DNA of 64,000 bases from assembly GCA_958439205.1 (NCBI GenBank), contig OY288189.1, forward strand, positions 3,983,001 to 4,047,000, in the 5' to 3' direction. Below are positions 52,482 through 61,191 of this stretch, piece by piece. A program made the position numbers and the translations under genes. Within the stretch, counting starts at the first letter, position 1, and each line of letters begins with the position of its first letter. A model generated the notes under the pieces. The model did not search any database. It was not told the DNA's origin and was given only the letters and a program-made list of their open reading frames with translations. The stretch comes from an uncultured Allorhizobium sp. Its GTDB lineage: Bacteria > Pseudomonadota > Alphaproteobacteria > Rhizobiales > Rhizobiaceae.

Positions 52482-53190
52482 TTACCTCTTGCCCTTGGGC
52501 GCGCCCGTGCGGGGACCGGAGGGCTTGCCACCCGGGCCGCCGGAGCGTGGGCCCCCGGCAGGGCGTCCGCCCGGCTTGCCGCCGAAGCTTTTGCCGCCGC
52601 CCGGCTTGCCGCCAAATGACTTGCCAGCCGGTCTGCCAGCCGGCTTGCCGAAGGACTTGCCAGCGGGCCGGTCACCGAAGGGACGGTCGCCCGCAGGTCT
52701 GGCGCCACGCGGCTTGTCGCCGAAAGGCCTGTCGCCGGCCGGACGCTCGCCCCGGGGACGATCATCACGAGGGCGATCATCGCGGGGTCTTGCGTCACGG
52801 GGACGGTCGTCACGCGGCCTGTCATCGCGGGCGCGGTCCGGCGTGAACCGTTCCGTGCGCGGACGATCCGGCTTGTCGCCGAAAGGCTTGCGAGGACCGC
52901 GATCGCCAAAATCCTTGCGGGGGCCACGGTCGCCGAAATCCTTGCGTGGACCACGGTCTGCACCTTCACGACGCGGCGCGCGGTCATCGCCTTCACGGCG
53001 TGGTGCGCGTTCTGCACGGTCGCCAAAATCACGGCGCGGGCCGCGATCCGTTCCTTCGCGGCGCGGGCCGCGGTCGGCACCTTCACGACGCGGAGCGCGG
53101 TCGTCACCGTCGCGTCGGGCTGGACGGTCGCCGAAGCCACCGCGCTTCTCGCCACGGCCGCCATCGCGACCGCCGGGCTTCTGGTCCGGG
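52482..53190 (-). repeat. Degenerate coding repeats in the pseudouridine synthase tail
   Basis: The DNA encodes imperfect tandem units such as RGPRREG, DFGDRGPRK, RPRDD and FGDRPAG. It resembles RGG-box and other RNA-binding disordered tails. It also leaves a long stop-free frame on the plus strand, which I treat as a by-product. Confidence 0.75.
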
Positions 53191-54530
53191 CCGTCGGCGC
53201 GGATCCAATCACCCTCTTCGTCACGGGCGCGGGTAATCTGGACCGTGGAGGTCGGACGGTCGTCAAAGCGTTCGGCGGGCTTTGCGCCACGCGGATCGGG
53301 CTTGCGACGGGCAGCAGCCGCGGCTGCCTTTTCACCGAGCGGGCGGGCGCCGGGCGCCATCCAGACGTTTGCGGTCCGGCCCTTGGTGTTGGTCACCGGG
53401 CGCTTCGGCTTGTCGCCAAACTTGTCGCCGGGCTTGCCATCGTCGCGGCGGGTGTCGAGGCGTCCGAGCGCGCGCTCGCGCTTGTCACCCTTGTCAGCCC
53501 AGTCCTTCGGCGCGGCGCGCTTCTTGTCTGCCGGGCGCTCGTCACGACCCCAGTCAGCTTTCGGCTCGCGGCCGGGCTTCTTGGCCGGTGCGGCAGGCGC
53601 GTCCTCGTCGTCCGTTTCGACGCCATGGGCGTAGATCGGCGCGTCGAAGTTGGCCTTGGATTCCTCGATCAGGCGGGGGCCGAGCTGGTCGCGCAGCATG
53701 CGGCCACGGACTTCAAGCACCTGGCCTTCGGGCAGATCGCCGAGCTGGAACGGACCATAGGAGATGCGGATCAGGCGGTTGACCTCGAGACCGAGCGCGC
53801 CGAGCACGTTCTTAATCTCGCGGTTCTTGCCTTCGCGCAGACCCATGGTGATCCAGACATTGTGGCCCTGCTTGCGGTCGAGCGTCGCATCGATCGCGCC
53901 GTAGAGCACGCCGTCGACGGCAATGCCTTCCTTCAGCGCATCTAGTGCGGGCTGATCGACATCGCCATAGGCGCGCACGCGGTAGCGGCGCAGCCAACCT
54001 GTGGTCGGCAGTTCCAGAACGCGGGCAAGGCCGCCGTCATTGGTGACCAGCAGCAGGCCTTCGGTGTTGATGTCGAGGCGACCGATGGACATGACGCGCG
54101 GCAGGTCTTCCGGCAGGTTCTCGAATACCGTCGGACGACCTTCCGGATCGGAATTGGTCGTCACCAGGCCGGCCGGCTTGTGGTAGAGCCAGAGGCGGGT
54201 GCGTTCGATGCCGCGGATCGGCTGACCATCGACCTCGATCTTGTCGGCCAGGGTCGCGTTCAGGACCGGTGTTTCGAGCACCTTGCCGTTCACGGCCACG
54301 CGGCCTTCCATGATCATGCGCTCGATATCGCGACGCGATGCAACGCCGGCGCGGGCGAGGAGTTTCGAGATGCGTTCGGGCTTCATCGTGTCGTCGCCAG
54401 CCGGCGCCTCGGCGCGCGGGGCGCGGGCGGGCTTGTCTGCGGCGGCTGCGGACGGCTTTCTGGTTTGCGGCTTGCCGCTGCGGTCGGAGGGCTTGCCCCC
54501 CGGACGCCTGGACTTGTCTTTGAATGTCAT
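52482..54530 (-). CDS. rluB: RluB-type 23S rRNA pseudouridine synthase with long Arg/Gly-rich tail
   Basis: About 682 residues, far longer than the usual 250-300. A basic N-terminal extension (to residue 48) is followed by an S4 RNA-binding domain (ISKLLARAGVASRRDIERMI near 53-72), the RsuA/RluB catalytic domain with GRLDINTEGLLLVTNDG and catalytic D153, and KNREIKNVLGALGL near 240. After about residue 300 comes nearly 380 residues of charged, disordered sequence with repeats (RGPRREG, RPRDD, FGDRPAGKSFG, GGKPGG). ATG 54530 is chosen; upstream frame overlaps tadA. Core function confident; RluB rather than RluE/F is inferred. Confidence 0.9.
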   Translation of the reverse strand: MTFKDKSRRPGGKPSDRSGKPQTRKPSAAAADKPARAPRAEAPAGDDTMKPERISKLLARAGVASRRDIERMIMEGRVAVNGKVLETPVLNATLADKIEVDGQPIRGIERTRLWLYHKPAGLVTTNSDPEGRPTVFENLPEDLPRVMSIGRLDINTEGLLLVTNDGGLARVLELPTTGWLRRYRVRAYGDVDQPALDALKEGIAVDGVLYGAIDATLDRKQGHNVWITMGLREGKNREIKNVLGALGLEVNRLIRISYGPFQLGDLPEGQVLEVRGRMLRDQLGPRLIEESKANFDAPIYAHGVETDDEDAPAAPAKKPGREPKADWGRDERPADKKRAAPKDWADKGDKRERALGRLDTRRDDGKPGDKFGDKPKRPVTNTKGRTANVWMAPGARPLGEKAAAAAARRKPDPRGAKPAERFDDRPTSTVQITRARDEEGDWIRADGPDQKPGGRDGGRGEKRGGFGDRPARRDGDDRAPRREGADRGPRREGTDRGPRRDFGDRAERAPRREGDDRAPRREGADRGPRKDFGDRGPRKDFGDRGPRKPFGDKPDRPRTERFTPDRARDDRPRDDRPRDARPRDDRPRDDRPRGERPAGDRPFGDKPRGARPAGDRPFGDRPAGKSFGKPAGRPAGKSFGGKPGGGKSFGGKPGGRPAGGPRSGGPGGKPSGPRTGAPKGKR

Positions 54531-54599
54531 TTGCTGTTTGCCTGTCGTTTGGGCTGTCGTATCAGAGCGCGCGGCTCTGGTTAAGTGGAAAGTTCGTGC

Positions 54600-55052
54600 A
54601 TGGGGAAGACAAACGGCTTCATGGAAGCGGCCTTCGCGGAGGCTCGCGCCGCCGGCGCGCGCGGCGAGGTTCCGATTGGCGCCGTGGTCGTGCATGACGG
54701 CGAGATCCTTGGGCGTGCCGGTAACGAGACGCGGGCGCTGAACGATGTCACGGCCCATGCCGAGATCCTCGCCATCCGGCGCGCGGCAGCCGCTATCGGT
54801 GACGAGCGGCTTATCGACGCCGACCTTTATGTGACCCTCGAGCCCTGCACCATGTGCGCTGCGGCAATCTCCTTTGCCCGGATCCGGCGACTCTATTATG
54901 CTGCCGGGGATGTAAAAGGTGGCGCGGTCGAGAATGGCGTGCGTTTTTACCACCAGCCGACCTGCCACCACGTTCCGGAAGTCTATTCCGGCATTCGCGA
55001 AAGCGAAGCTGCCGAGATGCTTCGGGGCTTCTTCCAGGAAAGGAGAGACTGA
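54600..55052 (+). CDS. tadA: tRNA-specific adenosine deaminase
   Basis: Converts wobble adenosine 34 to inosine in tRNA(Arg). 150 residues. Zinc site: TAHAEILAIRRAA near 49-61 with the catalytic Glu, and LEPCTMCAAAISFARI near 82-97. ATG 54600 is used; GTG 54585 is five codons upstream. Divergent from the pseudouridine synthase gene. Its TGA overlaps the ATG of the DUF1648 gene by one base. Confidence 0.96.
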   Translation: MGKTNGFMEAAFAEARAAGARGEVPIGAVVVHDGEILGRAGNETRALNDVTAHAEILAIRRAAAAIGDERLIDADLYVTLEPCTMCAAAISFARIRRLYYAAGDVKGGAVENGVRFYHQPTCHHVPEVYSGIRESEAAEMLRGFFQERRD

Positions 55053-55372
55053 TGATCTTCGTTGCGCTCATCGCGTCTGTCGCCGGCATGGTCGCCATTG
55101 CGGTCTGGGCCTATCGCCATGTGGCGCCGGATACCGACCGGCTGCCGATGCAATGGTCGGCCAATGGCACCGTCAACTGGCGGGCACCGCGGCTGGTTGC
55201 GATTGCCGCGACCCCGGCCCTGATGCTGACGCTGATCGCGCTGATCTTCGTGTTTTCACGCCATGACCATGCCGAGCGTGACATGGCTCTGCTCTGGATA
55301 TCCTTCATCGCTCCCGCCTTGCAGGCGATGCACATGGCGCTGGTGGCGCGCACGGTCGAAAACGAGGAATGA
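55052..55372 (+). CDS. DUF1648 membrane protein
   Basis: 106 residues. TM at the N-terminus (FVALIASVAGMVAIAVWAY), the DUF1648 signature LPMQWSANGTVNWRAPR near 31-47, then two more TM helices (LMLTLIALIFVF; WISFIAPALQAMHMALV). Similar to the N-terminal part of SdpI-type proteins. Translationally coupled to tadA (TGATG). Role unknown. Confidence 0.85.
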   Translation: MIFVALIASVAGMVAIAVWAYRHVAPDTDRLPMQWSANGTVNWRAPRLVAIAATPALMLTLIALIFVFSRHDHAERDMALLWISFIAPALQAMHMALVARTVENEE

Positions 55373-55393
55373 GAGCGCGGGCTCCTTGCAGCC

Positions 55394-55876
55394 TCACGCG
55401 ATGCCGGCGAAATCCCTGAGCGCCTGGCCAGTCATGCGGTAGCGGATCCATTCGGACTGCGGCTCGGCACCGATGGCATCATAGACGCGGATCGCAGGCT
55501 CGTTCCAGTCGAGCACGCTCCACTCGAAACGGCCACAGCCCTTTTCGACGGCAATGCCCGCGAGATGTTTCAGGAGCATCTTGCCGGCACCCGTGCCGCG
55601 ATAGTCCGGCGAGACATAGAGATCCTCAAGATAAAGACCGTTTTTCGCTTGCCAGGTGGAATAGCTGTAGAACCAGACGGCAAAGCCAGCCGGTCGACCA
55701 TCCCTTTCCAGGATCACCGCCTCGGTGACTGAGCCTTCGCCGAAGATCGACGCGCGGATCGTCTCTTCGGTCGCCTCCACCTCATGGCCCGCCTTCTCAT
55801 AGACGGCGAGTTCGGTGATGAAGCCGAGAATGGTGGCGGCGTCTTCAGGCGTGGCGGCGCGGATGGTGAAGGACAT
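55394..55876 (-). CDS. GNAT family N-acetyltransferase
   Basis: 160 residues. Acetyl-CoA loop YVSPDYRGTGAGKMLLKHLA near 91-110, LYLEDLYV just before it, and ERFGRFEW-like FEWSVLDWNEPAIRVYDAIGA near 120-140. Closest to the diamine/polyamine (SSAT-like) subfamily by its ATPEDAATILGFITELAVYEK start. Substrate unknown. Confidence 0.9.
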   Translation of the reverse strand: MSFTIRAATPEDAATILGFITELAVYEKAGHEVEATEETIRASIFGEGSVTEAVILERDGRPAGFAVWFYSYSTWQAKNGLYLEDLYVSPDYRGTGAGKMLLKHLAGIAVEKGCGRFEWSVLDWNEPAIRVYDAIGAEPQSEWIRYRMTGQALRDFAGIA

Positions 55877-55887
55877 GGAAACACCTC

Positions 55888-55920
55888 AAGCAAAAGGGCA
55901 GGTCGTTTCCGCCCTGCCCT
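55888..55920 (-). terminator. Terminator of the lipoprotein gene
   Basis: Stem AGGGCAGG (55895-55902) / CCTGCCCT (55913-55920), loop 10 nt, followed on the minus strand by TTTGCTTG. It is 24 bp downstream of the lipoprotein stop. Confidence 0.75.
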
Positions 55921-55944
55921 GGAGAATTTGAAATCGGAATGCGC

Positions 55945-56577
55945 TTATTGGAAGGGCATCCACCAGGAGCTGTTCTGCTGGGCAGCCTTGGCTTCCTTCT
56001 TGCGGCGCTTTTCCTTCTTCTGTTCCGGCTCACCGAGATCGGTAAGCGCCACGTCCTGGGTCTGGCGATATTCGGTCGGCGGATCGGAGAGAAGACGGCG
56101 CTGGTCGAGATAGGCGCCCTTCTGCAGCTGGCGGGCGTCGCGGAAGGCCTGCCACTTCTGGGTTTCCGTCATCGTGCCGGCGGTGCCGTAACCGGCGAGC
56201 AGCGGCGAACGATAACGCGGGTTATCGGCATTCGCGTCGGCTTCGGCCACGAGACGTTCGCGGGCCTCTTCCGGCGATTCCACCCATTCCGGATTGTTTT
56301 CGCGGCTGGCGACGGATGCCTGCGGCGCGACGAGCGCTGCCGTCTGCGTGCCGCCCGGGGGAAGCACGAGGTCAGGACGCGGATTGTACTTGGTGCCTTT
56401 GTTGGCAGCCTCGCGGGGGGCGATCGACACGGCCGAGCCGACGTCGTCCACCAACTGCTCCATCGCCGTCTTGTCGGTGCCATAGGTCGGGCTGCCGACG
56501 CAGCCGGACAGGCCAGCGGTCACGCCAAAAAGACCAACCACACCGAGGCCAACTCTGAACAAATATGCCGAATTCAT
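55945..56577 (-). CDS. Putative lipoprotein
   Basis: 210 residues. Type II signal peptide with lipobox LSGC at residues 23-26 (GLFGVTAGLSGCVGS). The mature part is polar, with a QLVDDVGSAVSIAPREAANKG segment, and ends in a Lys/Glu-rich stretch and SSWWMPFQ. It resembles uncharacterised rhizobial lipoproteins. It lies 136 bp downstream of ileS on the same strand. No function claimed. Confidence 0.8.
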   Translation of the reverse strand: MNSAYLFRVGLGVVGLFGVTAGLSGCVGSPTYGTDKTAMEQLVDDVGSAVSIAPREAANKGTKYNPRPDLVLPPGGTQTAALVAPQASVASRENNPEWVESPEEARERLVAEADANADNPRYRSPLLAGYGTAGTMTETQKWQAFRDARQLQKGAYLDQRRLLSDPPTEYRQTQDVALTDLGEPEQKKEKRRKKEAKAAQQNSSWWMPFQ

Positions 56578-56713
56578 GAATGCCTACCAGCCTCGCCGCA
56601 GTTACATCAGTCATGCCGAATGCTAGCGACCAGCCCTGCCGGTCGATTTCGGCCAATTTCAGGCAGTTTTACCGGATGACCCACGAAAGCGCAAATCATC
56701 CGGTCACATTTCC

Positions 56714-59617
56714 TTATCCGAGTGCTGCAAGCTCGCGCAGCGCCTGGGCATCGCGGGCCGAAACATCGGGGTATTCAGCGTCGGAGCCGACGTCCCGGGT
56801 GATCTTCCAGGAGCGGGCGCACTTCGTGCCCTCGGCCAGCTTCGGCTCGACGGCGACCTTGGTGCCATCGTCGAGACGGAAGGCTTCATCAGGGCCGTCG
56901 CCAGAGACGACCTGAATATCCGAGGTGATGCAGATCTCGGCGAAGTCGAGACCATCGAGCGCCTTCAGGAGCTCGGCATTGGCGACGTGCACGACCGGGG
57001 CTGCTTCCAGCGAGGAGCCGATGCGCTTTTCCTTGCGCTCGATTTCCAAGGCGCCGGTGACGGCACGGCGGACGGCGCGAACGCCCTTCCACTTTTCGGC
57101 AACCGCCTCGTTCGACCAGTCGGACGGAACCGTCGGGAACTGTTCGAGATGGACAGATTCAGCGTTCGGGTCACGCGAGAGCCAGGCCTCTTCCGTCGTG
57201 AACGGCATCATCGGGGCAAACCACAGGACCAGGCAGTCGAAGAGCTTGCGGATAACGAAGAGGGCCGAGCGGCGCTTCAGGCTCGACGGAGCGTCGCAAT
57301 AGAGCGTGTCCTTGCGGATGTCGAAGTAGAAGGCCGAGAGTTCGACATTGGCGAAGTCGGAGAGCGCCCGGACGATGCGCTTGAAGTCGAATTCGTCGTA
57401 GCCCTTGCGCACGACCTGATCGAGCTCGGACAAGCGATGCAGCATCAGCTTTTCGAGTTCCGGCAGATCGGCATAGGCGATCTCGTCGCCATGATCATGG
57501 GCAAGCGTGCCGAGCATCCAGCGAACAGTGTTGCGGATCTTGCGATAGCTGTCGATGTTCGTCTGGATGATCGTCTTGCCGAGGCGCTGATCTTCCCAGT
57601 AGTCGGTGTTCATGACCCAGAGGCGCAGGATATCCGCGCCGGATTCCTTCATCACGTCCTGTGGCGTCACCGTATTGCCGAGCGACTTCGACATCTTGCG
57701 GCCGTCTTCGGCCATCGTGAAACCGTGGGTAACGACAGCGTTATAGGGCGCGCGGCCACGGGTGGCGCAGCTTTCCAAGAGCGACGAATGGAACCAGCCG
57801 CGATGCTGGTCCGAGCCTTCGAGATAGACATCCGCCGGCCATTTCAGGTCCGGGCGGTCTTCGAGCGTGAAGGTGTGGGTCGAGCCAGAGTCGAACCAGA
57901 CGTCGAGGATGTCGGTCACCATCTGCCACTTGTCGCCGTCGTGCTCGGAGCCGAGGAAACGCTCCTTAGCGCCTTCGGCAAACCAGGCATCGGCGCCTTC
58001 GACTTCGAAGGCTTCGAGGATGCGGGCGTTGACCTTCTCATCCTGGAGTACATTGCCTTCGGCATCTGCGAAGACGCAGATCGGCACACCCCAGGCGCGC
58101 TGGCGGGACAGCACCCAATCCGGGCGCTGCTCGATCATGGCGCGCAGGCGGTTCTGGCCACCTGCGGGGACAAAGCGGGTCTGGTCGATCGCGGAGAGCG
58201 CGCGGGTGCGCAGCGTCGTGCCGTCGGCGAGGTCCTTGTCCATATAGACGAACCATTGCGGCGTGTTGCGGAAGATGACCGGCTTCTTGGAGCGCCAGGA
58301 ATGCGGATATTCGTGCTTGATGCGGCCACGGGCAAAGAGGTTGTTGGCCGCGATCAGGGCCTCCATGACACGCTTGTTGGCGTCGCCCTTCTTGCCGTTG
58401 TCGTCAAGCACGCGGGCGGCACCACCTTCGGCCGACGGGCCGAAACCGGGGGCGTCTTCGGTGTAGAAGCCGGCGTCATCGACCGGGAACGGGATCTTGG
58501 TGTCGATGCCACGCGCTTCAAGGGCGCGGACATTGGCCATCCAGGCTTCAAAGTCTTCGCGGCCATGCGACGGCGCGGTGTGGACGAAACCGGTACCGGC
58601 GTCATCGGTAACGTGGTCGCCGTCGAGGAGGGGCACGTCGAAGGTGTAGCCGAGGTCAGCAAGCGGATGGGCGCAGGTGATCGCGCCGAGTTCGGCACCG
58701 GTCACGTCACGGACAAGCTTGAAGGTCACCTTGGCCTTGGTGGCTGCATCTTCGGCAAGGCGCTTGGCGAAGATCAGCTTTTCTCCCGGCTGCGGGCCGA
58801 AGTCATTGGTGGCTTCCGTGATCTCGTAGAGGCCGTATTCGATCTTCGAGGAGTAAGAGATCGCGCGGTTGCCCGGGATGGTCCAGGGGGTGGTGGTCCA
58901 GATAACGACGGCAGCCGACTTCAGATCGGCGGCGCCTTCGACCACCGGGAACTTCACCCAGATCGTGTCGCTCTCGACCTCGGCATATTCCACTTCGGCT
59001 TCGGCGAGCGCCGTGCGCTCGACGACCGACCACATGATCGGCTTGGAGCCGCGATAGAGCTGGCCGGACATGGCGATCTTCAGCAGTTCACCGGCGATGC
59101 GGGCTTCCGAATGGAAGGCCATGGTGGTGTAGGGATTGTCGAAGTCACCCTCGATGCCGAGACGGCGGAACTCGTCCGACTGGATGTTGATCCAGCCCTG
59201 TGCAAACTCGCGGCATTCCTTGCGGAATTCGTTGACCGGGACCTCGTTCTTGTCCTTGCCCTTCTCGCGATACTTTTCCTCGATCTTCCACTCGATCGGC
59301 AGGCCGTGGCAATCCCAGCCGGGCACGTAGTTGCTATCGAAGCCGCGCATCTGGAAGGAGCGGGTGATGACGTCCTTCAGCACCTTGTTCAGCGCATGGC
59401 CGATATGGATGTTGCCGTTGGCATAGGGAGGGCCGTCATGCAGCACGAATTTTTCGCGGCCGGCGGCAGAGGCGCGCAGGCGCTTATACAGGCCCATCTG
59501 CTTCCACTTTGCCGCCATTTCCGGCTCCTTCTGAGGAAGGCCGGCGCGCATCGGGAATTCTGTCTCGGGCAGATAGAGGGTCTTGGAGTAGTCGATCTTT
59601 TCAGGGGTATCGGTCAT
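56714..59617 (-). CDS. ileS: Isoleucine--tRNA ligase
   Basis: Class I aminoacyl-tRNA synthetase, 967 residues. HIGH motif PPYANGNIHIGHALNKVLKD near 63-82, WDCHGLPIEWKIEEKY near 100, editing domain with VIWTTTPWTIPGNRAI near 243, and KMSKSLGNTV near 660. The C-terminal zinc-binding Cys cluster of the E. coli enzyme is absent (ends EYPDVSARDAQALRELAALG), as seen in many alphaproteobacterial enzymes. ATG 59617. The 247-bp region upstream shows no T-box or clear promoter. Confidence 0.97.
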   Translation of the reverse strand: MTDTPEKIDYSKTLYLPETEFPMRAGLPQKEPEMAAKWKQMGLYKRLRASAAGREKFVLHDGPPYANGNIHIGHALNKVLKDVITRSFQMRGFDSNYVPGWDCHGLPIEWKIEEKYREKGKDKNEVPVNEFRKECREFAQGWINIQSDEFRRLGIEGDFDNPYTTMAFHSEARIAGELLKIAMSGQLYRGSKPIMWSVVERTALAEAEVEYAEVESDTIWVKFPVVEGAADLKSAAVVIWTTTPWTIPGNRAISYSSKIEYGLYEITEATNDFGPQPGEKLIFAKRLAEDAATKAKVTFKLVRDVTGAELGAITCAHPLADLGYTFDVPLLDGDHVTDDAGTGFVHTAPSHGREDFEAWMANVRALEARGIDTKIPFPVDDAGFYTEDAPGFGPSAEGGAARVLDDNGKKGDANKRVMEALIAANNLFARGRIKHEYPHSWRSKKPVIFRNTPQWFVYMDKDLADGTTLRTRALSAIDQTRFVPAGGQNRLRAMIEQRPDWVLSRQRAWGVPICVFADAEGNVLQDEKVNARILEAFEVEGADAWFAEGAKERFLGSEHDGDKWQMVTDILDVWFDSGSTHTFTLEDRPDLKWPADVYLEGSDQHRGWFHSSLLESCATRGRAPYNAVVTHGFTMAEDGRKMSKSLGNTVTPQDVMKESGADILRLWVMNTDYWEDQRLGKTIIQTNIDSYRKIRNTVRWMLGTLAHDHGDEIAYADLPELEKLMLHRLSELDQVVRKGYDEFDFKRIVRALSDFANVELSAFYFDIRKDTLYCDAPSSLKRRSALFVIRKLFDCLVLWFAPMMPFTTEEAWLSRDPNAESVHLEQFPTVPSDWSNEAVAEKWKGVRAVRRAVTGALEIERKEKRIGSSLEAAPVVHVANAELLKALDGLDFAEICITSDIQVVSGDGPDEAFRLDDGTKVAVEPKLAEGTKCARSWKITRDVGSDAEYPDVSARDAQALRELAALG

Positions 59618-59864
59618 GGATCAGCCATCGGATGGGGCGACCTCAAGCGGTCGCGGAATTATGTCATGGATTGGCGGCAAGCGGGCGCGGGGCTTCTAAC
59701 CCAACGCCAAAAACCCGGACCTTCCCGCAGCTCTTCAAGCCACCGGGAGGGCCGGGCCAATAATTCGAATGATCCGGGCCGCCGAAAGATACGTCATGGC
59801 CGCGTTCTTTAGGGGTTTTTCGCGTTAAAAGGAAGGGGCAAGATGGGCTGTCGCATGACCCCTT

Positions 59865-60104
59865 TTACTCGCCGCCGTCTGCCTCAACGACCGCACGCAG
59901 GGCGTCGTTGATCCGGTCCTGCCAGCCGGGGCCGTCCTTCTGGAAATGGGCGAGGACGGCGCTGTCGAGCTTGATGGAGACGAGTTCCTTGACATCGGGT
60001 GCCGCGCGGCGCTCGACCACCGGGGCTGCCGGCTTCTTCACGGGCTTGAACAGCGCCTCGGCGGCATCCTTCGGGTTTACGGGTCTGCGTGGCGTCATGG
60101 CCAT
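59865..60104 (-). CDS. BrnA-like antitoxin without partner toxin
   Basis: 79 residues. The C-terminal half VSIKLDSAVLAHFQKDGPGWQDRINDALR (near 42-70) matches BrnA-type antitoxins (ribbon-helix-helix). No BrnT toxin gene is adjacent: ileS starts 247 bp downstream and the YeeE gene ends 103 bp upstream. It is either an orphan or a chromosomal homologue of the RHH family with another role. In-frame ATGs at 60104 and 60098. Confidence 0.78.
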   Translation of the reverse strand: MAMTPRRPVNPKDAAEALFKPVKKPAAPVVERRAAPDVKELVSIKLDSAVLAHFQKDGPGWQDRINDALRAVVEADGGE

Positions 60105-60207
60105 GGGGGTGCCTTTCCGGCTGTCTCAAGTGATTTGTTGGCCGCACTAGGCGGCAATGCGACCTAGCCGTCAAGCGGTGATGGCCGGCGTTTCCACCGG
60201 GCACTGC

Positions 60208-60651
60208 TCAGCCTGAGCGTGAAAGGTCGGCGAAGAAATCGGCCCTGCCGAGCCTACGGGCGATCAGAATGCCGACAAGCAGGGCTGCCACGAAGATGGC
60301 GGCCGAGGCGTGGCCGAGGCCGAGTGCAGGGATCGAAGCGCCGGGGCAGAAGCCGGCAATGCCCCAGCCAATGCCGAAGACGGCGGAGCCGCCGATCAGC
60401 TTTGCATCAATGGCGCTCGCCTTTGGCAGTCGGAAGCTCTGGTCGAAGAGCGGCTTGTCGCGCATCCGGAAAAGCAAGGCGTAGCCGGGGGCGGCCACCG
60501 CGAGCGCACCGGCCATGACGAAGGCGAGGCTCGGGTCGAAACTGCCGGCGAGGTCGAAGAAGTTCAGGACCTTGGCGGGGTTCGCCATACCGGACAGCGC
60601 GATGCCGGTTCCAAAGAGGGCACCGATCAGGAAAACGATGAGGAAGCGCAT
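60208..60651 (-). CDS. YeeE/YedE (DUF6691) family membrane protein, second half
   Basis: 147 residues, about four TM helices. Signature FCPGASIPALGLGHASA near 107-123, corresponding to the second repeat of YeeE/YedE sulfur-compound transporters (PmpB-like). It begins in the overlap TGATG with the preceding gene; the pair forms one split transporter. Confidence 0.87.
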   Translation of the reverse strand: MRFLIVFLIGALFGTGIALSGMANPAKVLNFFDLAGSFDPSLAFVMAGALAVAAPGYALLFRMRDKPLFDQSFRLPKASAIDAKLIGGSAVFGIGWGIAGFCPGASIPALGLGHASAAIFVAALLVGILIARRLGRADFFADLSRSG

Positions 60652-61094
60652 CAGATCGTGACCTCGAAGACGTGACGGATGAAAAACACGGTGAGGATGG
60701 CGAAGGCCATGAAGGTGGCGGTGGCCGCGATCGAGCGCCGCGAGAGGCGCGCCATGCCGCAGATGCCGTGGCCGGAGGTACAGCCGGAGCCGAAGGTGAC
60801 GCCGATGCCGGCGATCAGCCCGCCGGTGATGAGGGCTGTGGTGGACACAGGAACCGCGTAGTCGACCTCGTAGCCACCAAGCGTCAGCGCAAGCGGTGCG
60901 AGGATCGCGCCAGCGAGGAAGGCGATCTTCCAGGACCAGTCCGAGCCGAGCGGCGGCAGGATGCCACCGATGATCGCGGTCATGCCGGCAATCCTGCCCC
61001 AGGTCAGCATCAGGAGCAGCGCCGAGAGGCCGATCAGCAGGCCTCCGGCGAAAGACATCAAGGGGGTGAATTCGGTCAAGGCGGTCTCCAGCAT
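60651..61094 (-). CDS. YeeE/YedE family membrane protein, first half
   Basis: 147 residues, four to five TM helices, with the Cys-containing signature GIGVTFGSGCTSGHGICG near residues 98-115. Such two-gene YeeE/YedE (PmpA/PmpB) systems move thiosulfate or related sulfur species and are commonly under a BigR/ArsR-type repressor. ATG 61094 is chosen; a GTG at 61109 is in frame. No regulator or persulfide dioxygenase gene is adjacent, but a palindrome lies in the promoter. Confidence 0.88.
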   Translation of the reverse strand: MLETALTEFTPLMSFAGGLLIGLSALLLMLTWGRIAGMTAIIGGILPPLGSDWSWKIAFLAGAILAPLALTLGGYEVDYAVPVSTTALITGGLIAGIGVTFGSGCTSGHGICGMARLSRRSIAATATFMAFAILTVFFIRHVFEVTI

Positions 61095-61120
61095 CGCCCA
61101 TCGGGTCACGGGCCTATCTT

Positions 61121-61160
61121 ACATATGGCCATGCATATGTGACGCTGAGTGGATCGGCAA
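61121..61160 (-). promoter_or_regulatory. Promoter with ACATATG palindrome before the YeeE/YedE pair
   Basis: Inverted repeat ACATATG (61121-61127) / CATATGT (61134-61140) with a 6-bp spacer. It overlaps a minus-strand -10 TATGCA (61132-61137); the -35 TTGCCG is at 61155-61160 (17 bp). This is how an ArsR/BigR-type repressor site would be placed. The repeat is directly seen; the regulator is inferred. Confidence 0.55.
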
Positions 61161-61191
61161 CTCACATCGCCGAAAACGCTTGGGACCTTGC

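Noticed and set aside
52372..53634. 420-codon open frame on the plus strand opposite the pseudouridine synthase tail
   Set aside because: Its Arg/Ser/Pro-rich product comes from the reverse complement of the RG-rich coding repeats; the minus-strand gene has the S4 and catalytic domains.
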